From contig OV050030.1 of NCBI GenBank assembly GCA_920105625.2, forward strand, positions 142,256,291 to 142,320,290: a DNA stretch of 64,000 bases, given 5' to 3'. A model generated the notes under the pieces. The model saw only the letters and a program-made list of their open reading frames with translations, did not search any database and was not told where the DNA came from. Within the stretch, counting starts at the first letter, position 1; each line of letters begins with the position of its first letter. Below, one piece after another: positions 1 through 11,354 of this stretch. The position numbers and the translations under genes were made by a program. Source of the DNA: Clusia tigrina (taxonomy: Eukaryota; Arthropoda; Insecta; Diptera; Clusiidae).

Positions 1-75
1 ATTTGATACACACACGTACATGTTTACATTGTTACTCTTGTGTTAACATTTGTAAAACACTATTAACACATGTTT

Positions 76-997
76 TTAGTCGCGTGGTCTAATGTGGAAT
101 AATTTCAACAAATTATTATGTAGCTTTTTATTTTTGCCCTTAATCGTTACGACTGTTGTAACTGGGATTCGGATCTCTGCTACTACATACGGACCTAACC
201 AATTCGTGCGCTCGCTGTAACTGATACTTTTGCACTTTATTCGGGTCATCAGCATTGTATACAGGTGCACATTTGCGCTTCAAATTTGCTGGCATGTTGA
301 AATCAAACCCGTAGAGCGTCCTAAACGGAGTTTGCTTCGTTGATACATGCACAGTATTGTTGTGTACATGCATTGCAGTGGTCAACGATTGATCCCAATT
401 CGAGCCGTCTTCCTTGGCAAAACTGCGCAAGTACTCGGCCAGAGGTCGATGACAACGCTCCAATGTGCCATTCGCCTGTGGATGATGTGGTGTTATATGC
501 AATATCTTGATTCCCAGCATTTTACAAGTTTCTGAGAATAATTTCGATACAAAATTGGAACTATTGTCGGTTATCAAAACCTTAGGTATGTTGTACCGTG
601 CTATTATTTCATCAAAGAATGCCTTGGCCACCGTACTTGCTTCAGCATCGGATATAGCCACGCACGCCATATACTTTGAGAAATCATCTTGGAACGTCAA
701 AATGTATTTATTTCCCGAAAATGTCTCAGGTAAAATACCTACAATATCCATATGAACTTTATCAAATGGCTGTTTTGGTGTGTCAGTTAACACCATTGGC
801 ATCTTTGTCAGCCTTGAACTTTTGTTGGCCTGACATTTTGGACAACTCTTTATATATTTTTTAATGTCCTTGAGTATACCTTTCCATCCGTATACTCGCC
901 TAATTCTGTCATGGGTTTTCCAGAATCCCTGGTGTCCACCTAGAAGTGAATCATGGAAACCCTTTAACACAGCCTGGATATCTTTTTTATCCTCCAG
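76..997 (-). pseudogene. A1 integrase (pol 3' part), broken
   Basis: Retroviral-type integrase. It starts right after the in-frame TAG at 998-1000 that separates it from RNase H. The N-terminal zinc-binding part shows two His in a short motif (HDSLLGGH) and then CPKC. The catalytic core has Asp in HMDIVG, Asp in LITDN and Glu in HPQANGTLER, the expected D,D-35-E set. Near 140-270 the frame shifts and the basic C-terminal part continues in another frame, ending at 76. The gene joins cDNA to the genome in intact relatives. It cannot be made from this copy because of the upstream stop and the terminal frame change. Confidence 0.85.
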
Positions 998-1714
998 CTA
1001 TTCCACACTGCTGGCTGTTTGCTCATTGGCATCGAAACCCGCATTGCTAACATCTCTTGTAGCATCCGTTTTATCCCCTTGAATTCTCTCGGCCTTCTCC
1101 TTATCTGACCGTGCTTTGGCCCTCGTTTGTACTACTGATACCTTCTGTCCGTGCGGTACTCTGCTGAGTGCGTCCGCATTCAGATTCTTCTTCCCAGGTT
1201 TATATACGATTTCAAAATCATACTCAGACAACTTGTGTCTGAACCTGGCTAGCCTAGACGTTTGGTCTTTCAAATTGGCTATGCCTCTCAACGGCTGGTG
1301 ATCAGTGTATATCTCAAATGGGCGTCCTAGCAGATATGCCCTAAAATACTTCGTAGCCCACACTATGGCTAGGAATTCCTTCTCTATTGCGGAGAATCTT
1401 TTCTCCGTATCGCTAAGCGCTCTGCTTGCGAATGCTATAGGTCGGTCATTACCAACTTCCCCTTGTGACGATACTGCCCCTAATGCTTCATTGCTAGCAT
1501 CAGTGCTCAACAAAAAAGTTTGCTCAAAGTCGGGGTACGCCAAAATCGGTGGCGAGCTAATTATTTCTTTTAGCCTCTCGAATGCTTGCTGACATCTCTC
1601 TGTCCATTCGAACTTTGCCTCTTTTCGTAGCAACTTGTTAATTGGCAACGCAGTTCCGGCTAGTCCTTCCACGAATTTTCTATAATAGTTCACTAGTCCT
1701 AGGAATGCTTGCAC
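998..1714 (-). pseudogene. A1 RT connection and RNase H domain
   Basis: 238-codon frame. It begins with the conserved LGLVNYYRKF segment that follows the RT palm. RNase H follows, with the acidic residues in STDASN, EKEFLAIVWA, YTDHQPL and NADALSR. A lysine/arginine-rich linker leads to an amber stop at 998-1000, after which integrase continues in the same frame. The preceding RT segment is in a different frame that ends at 1738-1740, so a frame break lies between RT and RNase H. The same break and stop occur in copy A2. Confidence 0.85.
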
Positions 1715-1737
1715 TTCCTTTCTGTTTCTCGGAATCG

Positions 1738-3354
1738 CTAGATTTTAACGCATTCCACCTTCTGCGGGTCAGGCAGTGCTCCTGCCTCTGAGCAACGATG
1801 GCCTAAATAAACCACCTCTCTTCGCAAAAATTGACACTTCGCCGTGTTCAATTTCAAATTGTGTTCTCGTAATTTCTGGAGCACCTTCCACAAGCGTTGC
1901 AAGTTCTTCCCATAAATTACAATATCATCGAGATACACAAAACAATCTAACCCTTGCAAGCCTGTTAGCACATGGTTCATTAGCCGTTGGAAGGTAGCCG
2001 GTGCTCCTGTTAATCCAAACGGCATTCTATTAAACTCATAATGCCCTAAACCGGTGCTGAACGCGGTTTTCTTCTTATCTTGTGTATCCACCAGAACTTG
2101 GTGGTAGCCACTCGCTAAATCAAGCGTAGAAAAATATCTACTATGCCCCAATTGATCTGGAATCTCTTCTATCCTTGGTATCGGGAACACCTGCTTGATA
2201 GTGGCGTCGTTCAATTTCCTAAAATCGACGACCATTCTCCACTTCTTTTGACCCTGAGCACCTCCCTTCTTTGGTACCAAAATTATTGGTGAATTCCAAG
2301 GCGAGATACTCGGTGAAATTATGTAATCTATTACCATTCCTTCCACTTGCCTATTTACCTCATCTTTGTGAGCTTGTGGCAATCTGTGCTGTTTCTGGTT
2401 AATTGGTGCATGATCCACTCTAGTAGCTATATCATGCTCTACCTCTGGTGTATATGTCAACTGGTCTCCTTCCAGCAAAAATATGTCATGGAATGACGCA
2501 CAAATGGCTTTTATTGATGCCTTCTCTTCTGAATTTACGCTTGGGTCTAACTTCAGTGATTCTAGCACTCTCTCCATTCTTTTTCTTATATCAACTTGTT
2601 TAATCTGATTTACCGATCTATAATTCGGTTCTTTAAAATTATCATAACTAGTGAACTTAGGCATAAAATCCTCATCCATCAGGTAGTCCTTTTCCGATGC
2701 GTTGAGTACGCAAGCGTACACCTTACCCTTGTCAACGTGCGTTATGGTTTCCCCCATATATACGCCCTCGGCTAGCTGCTGCTTGTGTAAAACAACAGTC
2801 CTAAGTTTCGTATTTACATGCATAGTAACTACTCTGGTTGACCTTGCATTTACTACCTCCCTACTATTCTTAACCTTACTCACGGTTCCTTCCTGCCATG
2901 ACTTTAATGGAAGAGTGAGGATTCTATTCTTATTATTATCGTAAAATGATAACTGCTTGTCGAGCGCATCCAGTATGGTGCGGCCCAAAAGATTATCGCG
3001 GCCAATTATCCCATCAGCCGGGATACCTTTCCTATCCACTTCCACTGCGTGCACTCTAAAACTCATACCCTTAACTCCACTGTGCCCTATTCTGAGCGAC
3101 CCCAATGTCCTAATGCACCCTCCAAACGCTCCGTTAAGCGTTCTTCAGTCCATTTGATTAATGTCTAGCCCCTTCCGTAAAACACTAGATTTTACGAGGC
3201 TAGTGTCCGCCCTTGAATCTACTAATAGCACTAGCTTTCCACTCACTGCCTCCTCGCAGGGCATCTCGATGAAGGCATCACCTATCCTGCTCATAGCGAA
3301 GCAACCTCCTTTTGTTCCCAATATGGACGTGTATCCATTCCCTAACTCTTCGTG
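1738..3354 (-). pseudogene. A1 protease and reverse transcriptase, broken
   Basis: Protease lies at about 3354-3148: the loop LVLLVDSRADTS has Arg where the aspartic protease active site needs Gly (codon at 3211-3213). An in-frame TGA at 3145-3147 precedes the rest of the polyprotein. The RT part (3105-1738) has the fingers motif WRMVVDFRKLND, the palm segment LDLASGYHQV, the MPFGLTGAPATFQR motif and an intact catalytic YLDD at 1924-1935. It ends at a TAG (1738-1740) where the frame is lost. The TGA and TAG are shared with A2. The Gly-to-Arg change is private to A1. Confidence 0.85.
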
Positions 3355-3516
3355 ATACTGGAGAGCCTCCTGCTCCTCCTTCTCCTGGACTGTAGTTCCT
3401 TTTATACTAGTCCCACGGCCTTTTTATTACTTCCTTTCTTTTGGCTTTCCAGTCCATTGGCCTCGACTGGGCCGCTGGAAGTTTCCCTGGTTCCTTTGTT
3501 GGGATTGTCTATCCCT

Positions 3517-5639
3517 GCATTCCGCTGTCCGATGTCCCATCTGTCCACATGAGAAGCATCTTAACCCCTGTTTGTTGTTGCTTATCCTTTGTTCACTTCT
3601 GGAATCCCAATTTGGTCACTACTGACCACTCCCAGTTTTCAAATGATTTCTTCCTTGGTTAACGCGGGGACTACTGAAGTTACCCCTGCTGTCCCTCAAG
3701 GGTGGAACCGGGCGCCCCGTAGCTGGCTGCCTTCTACTTTGATCCCATTTAGTGTCTACTTGGCACTGTCTACTTGCCTCATGACCTTATGTTTGGCACT
3801 CCATACAATAGGGCGTGTTTTTGCGTGTAACACATTCATCCCTTGTATGACCTGGCTTATGGCAGAATGAGCAAATGGGTTTCCTTGACTGAAACCTCTC
3901 AACCAAGAATTCTTGGTCTCTTTGTTGCGGAAATTGGCCCATCAATCTACCGACTACACATCTGTTTTGCTGCTGTACTGTTCCTACCTCTGCTGGAACA
4001 TTCGTCCAGCAGATTCCACCTGTTGTCGTTCGTTGTTGTATTGCTGCTTCAGCGGAAGAGGCCGCTTCCACTAGCTCTGCCATACTCCTCGGCGTGAGAG
4101 TAAGAGTATAATTAGCTAAATCCCTATTTATCAGGCCTGCCTTGAACACATAAATCATAGTCCATTCTACTTGAGCCTTGTATGCTGCAACATTTTCTGG
4201 AAACTGCCTGTTGGCTGCCGTCTCAGCAGCGCTCCCCAGAGACCGGAGCCTTCGTCCGCAGGCTCTCAATTCCTCCCCCGGTGTCTGAGTTGATTCCTGA
4301 ATTTCCCGAACGAGACAGTCGTATGAATTTTTGTTTTAAATACGTCCTATCCAAAAGTACATATAATTCTGCCAGGGTGTTTACTGAACTATGCACCAGT
4401 AAATCAAACGCATCACCTGTGGTTCTTTGCCTAATACACTTTATTAAGTGTTCCCCGTCCGCTTCCGGAACACTCTGTTGCGCTAGCTCACAACCTTTTT
4501 TGAAGCGCCGGATCTCAGTTCTCAGATCATACAACTCGACTCCTGAGAACATAGGCACCAACGTCTCCACCGCATGAGCAACTTCCATAATGCCCATTTT
4601 ATTCGTTTGTGTTTTCTTAATTTCTGGTAAAACCTTAGCTTTATTAATCTCTTTGGGAGTTTCCAAATTCTCTTCTCCCGGATCTGAGAGGTAATTGGCC
4701 AGTGACGGACTCAAACTCATTAGTCTTCGATCGTTTGTTCGTACAGGCGAAATACTGTCCACAGTATCGGGACTTTGCTGCACTGTTACTGCTTCCGGCT
4801 CCTTTGGGGGATATCCCTGATTTTTATTATTTATCGGGCTTCATTAAGTACTAATTTTGGCTTTACCATGCGGCTTATCCCTTCTGGTGTTAAATATTCC
4901 GGCCAACGTACTTCCGGACGCAATGTCAATACTGTCTGCGTAAATCCAGCTGATGCTGGTTTTGATCTCTCCCTATTCAGTGAGGTCCTATTGGTCGCCC
5001 GTCCTTTTTTCAATTCCGCACACTCCTTTTCCAACAGCGATGCTGCTTCTTCTGTTTCCGTCAATCTCTGAGAAAGTTCCTTTACTTTGTTCTCAAGATA
5101 CTACTTTTGTGCTCTCAAATCTTCTGTTTTCTTATGAAAACTGAATAGCTTTTCTTCTGTTCTTCTTTGGATTGCCGTAAAGGCTTGATCTGCTACTTCT
5201 AATGGTGACACAGCTCCCCCGGCATTCGCCTGCTTCCACAATTCCTGAGCTTCTTCCCTGCTCGTACTCGCTTCGAACTGGTCAACAATTTTCCCAGTAA
5301 ACAGCTCCACCTCTGACTGCATTGATTTCAATCTGTTCCTTATATCCTCGTCTGGCGAAACCAAACTCACTGTTTGTTGCCCTAGTCCTTCTAATTCAGA
5401 ACTAAATGTATATGCCCATTCGTTGACCAGACTATCTATGTAGTCTGGGTAATTTTCCGTAAAATATTTTCCTTTGCCGTACTCAACTGCGTGAGGCAAC
5501 AACAGTCCGTTATTCGCTTGCGGTAATACACGTTGTCCTTAAGTAACCTGCCGTCTTTCTTAAAATTACGGACCAATTTTTCAATCGCATCTCCACTCTG
5601 CTCCTGCATCAGCAGTAATCCTTGCGCTTCCTTCGTCAT
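3517..5639 (-). pseudogene. A1 gag with coiled-coil region and zinc knuckles, broken
   Basis: The gag start chosen is the ATG at 5639, the first in the open segment after the long leader. The N-terminal half (5639-4831) is charged and heptad-like, with ELKKG and LEKECAEL stretches that suggest a coiled coil. It carries a frame change near 5500 and a TAG at 5101-5103. A capsid-like part follows (4783-4223, then 4269 onward in another frame). The nucleocapsid end has three knuckle-like motifs: CSFCHKPGHTRDEC; a second starting CMEC whose middle is cut by an in-frame TAA (3787-3789); and CFSCGQMGHRTAEC at 3517-3558. All these breaks also occur in A2. Confidence 0.75.
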
Positions 5640-6758
5640 ATCCCAAATACCAGAACAGATGGCGTATCCCAATTACAAATAAAAATCCAATAATTGTTAA
5701 AACTTGTTACAATATTTTATTCGATCTTACTTAATGATTCAAAACAGAGTTAATAAAAAAAAGCATTCCACCGTAAATTCTATCTTTATATACATATTCT
5801 GCTATACTTGTTTTCCATCACAAAGTTCCGCTGTCTACCGGCGTCCATTAAGTCCTTCCATCAATGCAAATTGGTCCTTGACTTCTTCACAGATACTCCT
5901 TGTTTTCCTCGCATGTATCCCCATGTCCAATCACCAACTTGAATACTCCCAAAAATCCTCCAAATTTGCCAAAACCGAAATTGGATTTACAGGCAAAAAA
6001 TGTCTTGATTCATTCCCGGAAATTTGAATCCATATTTAATTTAAAAAAAACCCGTAACGTATGCGCCACGTAATAATTGCATTTAAATGTTTTCTTCAAC
6101 ATTGCTACGCAAATTGTAGTTTTGGAACTACACAAACTTTGATGCAACAACACGTGTTGTATGCACCTCTTCACCTAATACCCTAAACTCAAAATGCCAA
6201 ATATTTAAATCAATCTTTATTTTGATTTCAAAACAATATAAATTGAATCGTATAAATGTCCCTACCGACAAACAAACACAAATCCCCTATCATAACCGTA
6301 CGAACCCTATACCGTGGCACGTTCTTTCCGAACCAAACCAACCGGTATACACAAGTTCGCAATTCAATAACGCAAAATCCGTGAATAAACAGACACGTTC
6401 CACATCCCCCGAGAATGCTGAAACAAAATGTATTAAAAAGTATGAGCCTAATCTCAGTGGAACAACCCTATACAACCTGACCGTAAGTAAAAATTTTTCT
6501 TTTGGATCGACCTATTGTCACCTAACCGCAGCGGCTAATCAGCCCCGATGCTGCTTCTTCTGCATGACCGGCGCAAAAGCGCCCACACGGCCACCGAAGA
6601 ATCGTCGACAAAATTCACTTAGATACTAGAATGTCCTACTATAAGCATACTCACCATTTTTGTTCCCTCCATTGAACTCCTTTGGGATGGTTATCCTGAT
6701 GGTTTCCTGTTGATGGATTCCCGCGTAGGAGTGCTCTTTTCCTGGCACTAGACGGTGG
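5640..6758 (-). other. A1 untranslated leader
   Basis: About 1.1 kb between the primer-binding site and gag, without a convincing reading frame on the minus strand. Compared with A2, A1 carries 25 extra bases near 5771-5795. The plus-strand frames here are short and lack recognisable domains. Confidence 0.6.
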
Positions 6759-6776
6759 ATCCTACCGGCTGCGCCA
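6759..6776 (-). promoter_or_regulatory. A1 primer-binding site for tRNA-Ser
   Basis: Read on the minus strand this is TGGCGCAGCCGGTAGGAT. From memory this is complementary to the 3' end of a metazoan tRNA-Ser (AGA/UGA type) including CCA. It is separated from the LTR by three bases. Its position directly inside the LTR shows that transcription and reverse transcription of A run on the minus strand. Confidence 0.85.
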
Positions 6777-6779
6777 AAA

Positions 6780-7284
6780 TGTTGGGGTATTGTCCTTGTT
6801 TGACGGGGGACGTCCTTCTGCTGTGCGCGTGTATCTGAAAAGCCTAAATCACTCTTTGTAAAAAATCACTACATTACACTTTTAGTTTTAAAATCACAAG
6901 CCTTTATTTCTTAGAATACTAACTCTTATATACTATTTACAATTCACAATTACAAAACAAAAACTGACCTTTCTGGTGTTCCAGTTTCGCACCTGTTAAT
7001 TGGTGTCAGTTGGTCAAGCCAACTGACCTAAGCCATTCTGAAAGGCTGATGGTGCATTCTAACTTTCAATGCCCTTCGGTGGCTCGACTGCAAAACTGTA
7101 GCCCCCTAAAAGTTTACATAATAAATATTACATAGGTAATATTAATTCTAAATACTCGCACCCTAAAAATATGTGCTTTCTTAAGTAACTTTAACACATG
7201 CTAATCACACAGAATGTGTGGCATCTGTTAGGAGTCGATGATGTGAGACATTACGCGCAGGCAGCTTGATTCTAACTCACAACA
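6780..7284 (-). repeat. Central LTR shared by A1 (5') and A2 (3')
   Basis: 505 bp, bounded by TGTTG...CAACA. It aligns end to end with the 505-bp LTR at 24278-24782, with about 15 differences counted by eye. A minus-strand AATAAA lies at 6903-6908. The left side carries the A1 primer-binding site. The right side carries a purine-rich tract (minus strand AGAAAGAGGGGAGCGA) of the kind that primes plus-strand synthesis at a 3' LTR, so this single LTR serves two elements. Confidence 0.85.
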
Positions 7285-7300
7285 TCGCTCCCCTCTTTCT
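7285..7300 (-). other. A2 polypurine tract
   Basis: Minus-strand AGAAAGAGGGGAGCGA lies immediately before the LTR start TGTTG. A similar purine-rich stretch occupies the same position beside the related LTR at 59593-60100. Confidence 0.7.
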
Positions 7301-8795
7301 AAAAGACGTTAGTGCAACTAACTTCTAATGAATCTTTACAGTATTTTTCTCTTTTCTGCACTTTAAACAATATGTGCATTTTCTTAATCCTATCAAATTC
7401 GCCTTATTTGGGGTCAATTGCTGTATTCTGTTCTTTTTACTTTTGTGTTCTTTTCTTTTTCCTCTTTTGTTTTATTTTGTTCTTTTATTTCCATCTTTTT
7501 TTTTATATTCCCCTTTTTATATTTGGTCCTTCATTGACTCTTTTCTCACTGGCGTATATACAATTTTCAACAACTAGCGATAATACAATTTAATCCTATA
7601 CTTAAGATCTTATATTCTACTATGATATTTATATCTAAAATATTACGTTATATTTCTGCTAACTGCTGATCCGGTTGACGGCTGCCGTTGACGGAGTGAA
7701 ATCCCTCGATGAACTCTGCATACCCCTCCCTTCTTTCTGGATCGGTACGTACAAAGATGTCATAGGTTGACGATTTGGTTTACCATTAAAACTTTGCTTT
7801 CAGTGGCCTTCTTCTTTCCATTTATATAGCGTGCCCCATGGCTGTAGGTGGTACTGCCTCTGCTTATAGTATTCAACTTGTAAAAAACATTTGGAATACA
7901 TGAGAGATTACAATATACCTTCTTACTTTGCAGCAATGCGTTTTATGGTGGAAGTGTTTCTCTTGAGCTTCCTCATAATGGTATTCGACATCGTTTGGCT
8001 TTGATGCGGAGACAATCGGTATTTTACTGAGATACACGTTTAATGATGTAATTTGTGTACTCTGATCGGTTACCAGTCTCTGTGTCCTCTTGTATTAAAT
8101 CATATTTCATACATATGTAAATAAAATTTCCTATGTTCATACTCTAGATTGGGCATATACTTCAATGAAGCAATTAACTTCCGCGAGCCAAATTTTCTTC
8201 TGCTTATTATATTTGGTGGTGGTTTCAGTCACCCACCTTAAGCTTTTACCCATCTTCAACTTATTCAAAATCGATTCTGTTGAGATTGTGATACACTGGG
8301 TGGACATTGTAATATAAAACTGTCCAATGCAAAATATGACTCCGCAAGGAAACTTGTTTATTTTTCGTTGCTTGCCAATAACTCATCCACAACGCGTTCA
8401 AATGCTGCGGCCATATCCCGTTTCGCAAAGAAAAATAACTCCGTCACCATTCATCCCCAATCCAATATATTGGCATCCTTGCGGTCACAACCGGATTCCC
8501 AAACCTTGGATAGCTGCCAGAAATCCTTGATTTTCCAAAACACGTCTTCCCGAATACTATGTTGGTCCCTTAGTCCGCACCGTATTCCATTATCCGTTCT
8601 TCCCGGAACTTCCTGCTTCGCGTCACATCATCAGAGCTATATAGAAAACACCTATAATAATTTTCTTAATTTCCTAGTATACATTTTAGTTTGATATTTC
8701 TTCTATGTTTAATTTTTGTCGAACATTTCATAAGTCAATTTAATAAATGAATTTCAAAATTTTATAATATTTAAATAAATACACTATATGTACTA
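7301..8795 (-). pseudogene. A2 3' region with env remnant (outer part)
   Basis: Degenerate 3' part of element A2, contiguous before insertion of B with 16301-17547. A short minus-strand frame at about 7757-7648 ends in a tail containing YAEFIEG. This resembles the end of the Env frame at 60531-61013 (HERTAAFIEG), which identifies it as the cytoplasmic tail of a decayed env. The rest has many stops and no long frame. T-rich sequence fills 7430-7520. Confidence 0.55.
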
Positions 8796-8799
8796 TATA

Positions 8800-9092
8800 A
8801 GTTAAGAACAAATAAGTTGCAACTTAGAACCAAAATTCCATTCCCACGAATAAGAATGCTGACGAAGTGTCTGCAGTACCCACAGTCACGTACTCGAAAA
8901 CAACAACAACGAAAATAGTATAAAAACTTCATATGGAATATGATCCACGCGTCCGGCAGAGCAGTTGGTGAATTTGGCTTTTGCATTTATTTAATTATGT
9001 TAGATTAAATTCAGTTGTAAATTAGAAGTGAAACAATAAAGTTGGCTTCGGCCTTTTTTTAAAAACAACCAAAAGAAATAAAAATCTTAGCT
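8800..9092 (+). repeat. Element B 5' LTR
   Basis: Begins AGTTAAGAAC and ends TCTTAGCT. It differs from the 3' LTR by two or so substitutions and one extra CAA triplet near 8900-8912. A TATAAAA-like box lies near 8918-8926 and AATAAA at 9035-9040. Near identity of the LTRs indicates a recent insertion. Confidence 0.92.
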
Positions 9093-9110
9093 GGCGCCCG
9101 AGCAGGGACC
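9092..9110 (+). promoter_or_regulatory. Element B primer-binding site (tRNA-Lys type)
   Basis: TGGCGCCCGAGCAGGGACC immediately follows the LTR. From memory it differs at one position, within the first 18 bases, from the complement of the 3' end of tRNA-Lys(UUU). Element A and element C instead use tRNA-Ser-type sites. Confidence 0.85.
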
Positions 9111-9761
9111 CAAATGTGAAGTTCGGGATACATTAAATCTTTGGAGCAGCAATTTGGGGCCAAAAACCCAACAGTGAAGTTCTGGATAATATCGATCCTT
9201 GGACAACAGTTGGCGGATTTTCAACAAAAAAGTCAAGGAATAACGTAACTACGAGGTGCCTAAGTACGAACGGAAAGGGAGAACACCAAGAGCTCAACCT
9301 CCATTGCCATCGTTGGAATGATATTCGTAAGACTAGTTTTAAGACATTTTTTAGTGAAAGAAAAAATATATTGAAAAACGAAACTTTACAAAATTGATAA
9401 AAGATAAATAGAGAGGAAAATATTTACGAAAAATATAGAGATTAGAGAAATTGCAATAATAAAAAAAAGAAGGAAGGAATTAATAACTCAGCTTTGAAAA
9501 TACATAACTTAGTTTATATTTGTATCTAAATATTATATCTGAAAGTGACTATACAAAGCAATTATTTTGATAATTTCTTAATTTTTTTCCACTGAAAACA
9601 ACACATTATTATTAATTCCGATTAAAAGATTTGCAAGAATTGTCTGAATTCAAGGGTCAAATTCAAACTATATTCACACTGTGACTCTTACAGCCATTTA
9701 CTCTAGTGTATAAAAATTTACAAATAAGGAAATAAAATTCAAAAAATTGTATTCATTGAAA
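9111..9761 (+). other. Element B untranslated leader
   Basis: A-rich leader between the primer site and gag. It contains no long frame. It may hold packaging and splice-donor signals, but none can be pinned down by eye. Confidence 0.6.
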
Positions 9762-11354
9762 ATGACAAAAGTGACTGCTGACGAATTAACAGAACAATTA
9801 AGCAGACTGAATTTTAACAATACGACACCCAGCATATCAAATCGAGCATTAAGGATGGACAAAGCACTACAACAACAAATAACTGACTTGATAACCTCAA
9901 CGATACAAAATTTGAATAATCCTTTGTCGAATGACGATAGCACGGATTGCCAAGTAGAATTGACAAGAGAAAATATTAACGAGCTAGACAGGATCCCAGA
10001 CATAGTGAAATGTCTTAGGGAATTTTCAGGGGCTCCGGGAGAATTTAACTCCTGGAGAAGAACCACAGATCGCATATTTTCCGTATACGAGAACCTAAAA
10101 GGAACTCCAAAGTATTATGCGATACTCCATACAGTCAGGCATAAAATTGTAGGAGAAGCAGATACCGCTTTGGAATCCTACAAAACTCCATTAAATTGGG
10201 TAAAAATAAAACAGTGCTTAATGATGCACTATTCGGATAAAAGGGATATTGGTACCTTGGAGTATCAACTCACCACCCTAGCTCAACGAAATAATTCAAT
10301 TCAGGAGTTCTATCAGAAGGTGTATCAACACTTATCGTTGATACTAGACAAAATTTCCTGCCTTGACATAAGTGAGGACTCACTGCAGGCTATGACCAAT
10401 TGCTATAGAGATAAGGCACTCGATACATTTATTCGAGGACTTAACGGAGACTTACCCCGTTTGCTTAGCATAAGAGAACCTACTTCTCTTCCGCAGGCTC
10501 TTAATTTATGCCAAAAACTTGATAATATGACTTTCCGTATGAATTACGCACAGAATAGCTCAGCAAATTACAAAATGGTACCACCTAGACCACCAAAAAA
10601 ATTTAATTTTCCCACAAATAGAAATAATTTTCATCCTGAATTAGTTCATTGGCCACCTGCCAAAAATACTAATCCTTTCATCCAAAATAGGGCAAACCCA
10701 TTCTTAAATAATACTTGGAGAACTCAAAATTACCAGAGCACAAACCCTTTTATGCAAAACGGTAACCCATTTAAACAAAATAATACACTTCAGCCAAACT
10801 TCCAATTTCCAAGACCAAACCAAGCATTTAATTCCACACCAAACATGCCTCCCAAACCCCCACAGCCTATGGAGATAGACCATTCGATACAAACCAGAAA
10901 CGTAAATTATCAAAATAGGCCTAATTTTCAACACAATAACAATGGTCAAAAACGACCAATGACTTTCCAAACACACACTCCAAACAGGATGCAAAGAAAC
11001 TTCTTTGTCATCACAGACCTTCATAATTGTTACGAAGTTGAACATCCATATTTGAATAACGAAACTTACAATTACGACAGATATCAGCCAAGTCCCAACG
11101 ACGTTGAAACTGGATATCAATATCCAGACCATGATGCAAATGCTTATGCTGAGTTTCAGCAAAATTATTTCCAGGAAACTTTCCAATCACCGTCTTACAA
11201 CGACCCTAATGACATATTTTCACCACACTTGGATGAAGCAAACCAAACATCTTCCGATACTCTACAAGAAACTCAGAGTGCTGGTTCAATTTTAAAAGAA
11301 CAATATTTTAATTCTATTCCTAAACAATTAGACAATATTAATTTTTTAGAGTAA
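9762..11354 (+). CDS. gag: Element B Gag
   Basis: 530 codons from the ATG at 9762 (a TTG further upstream is not a credible start). Gag forms the capsid that packages element RNA in the cytoplasm. The first half is the helical capsid-like part, with FSGAPGEFNSWRRTTDRIF and PLNWVKIKQCLMMHYSDKRD. The second half is rich in Asn, Pro, Gln and Phe, with no CCHC zinc knuckle, as usual for errantiviruses. Four Asn-Pro-Phe motifs occur at about residues 304, 312, 328 and 335. The frame is uninterrupted, and a TTTTTTA slippery heptamer lies just before the stop, so pol would be reached by -1 frameshifting. Confidence 0.9.
   Translation: MTKVTADELTEQLSRLNFNNTTPSISNRALRMDKALQQQITDLITSTIQNLNNPLSNDDSTDCQVELTRENINELDRIPDIVKCLREFSGAPGEFNSWRRTTDRIFSVYENLKGTPKYYAILHTVRHKIVGEADTALESYKTPLNWVKIKQCLMMHYSDKRDIGTLEYQLTTLAQRNNSIQEFYQKVYQHLSLILDKISCLDISEDSLQAMTNCYRDKALDTFIRGLNGDLPRLLSIREPTSLPQALNLCQKLDNMTFRMNYAQNSSANYKMVPPRPPKKFNFPTNRNNFHPELVHWPPAKNTNPFIQNRANPFLNNTWRTQNYQSTNPFMQNGNPFKQNNTLQPNFQFPRPNQAFNSTPNMPPKPPQPMEIDHSIQTRNVNYQNRPNFQHNNNGQKRPMTFQTHTPNRMQRNFFVITDLHNCYEVEHPYLNNETYNYDRYQPSPNDVETGYQYPDHDANAYAEFQQNYFQETFQSPSYNDPNDIFSPHLDEANQTSSDTLQETQSAGSILKEQYFNSIPKQLDNINFLE
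11342..11348 (+). promoter_or_regulatory. -1 ribosomal frameshift site at gag-pol junction
   Basis: TTTTTTA in the gag phase T TTT TTA fits the X XXY YYZ rule. It sits four bases before the gag stop codon (11352-11354). A -1 slip leads into the frame that carries the protease motif LIDTGS at about 11414-11431. The downstream structure was not evaluated. Confidence 0.75.

Noticed and set aside
998..1000. Programmed stop read-through between RNase H and integrase
   Set aside because: Several other shared stops and frame changes in gag and pol of the same element indicate decay rather than regulation.
347..3870. Many plus-strand frames opposite element A pol and gag
   Set aside because: Antisense shadows of the minus-strand gag-pol; repeated identically opposite A2.
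7312..7593. Plus-strand Phe/Leu-rich frame resembling membrane segments
   Set aside because: T-rich untranslated 3' region of A2; similar T-rich frames at 60188-60600 lie in the same position in element E.
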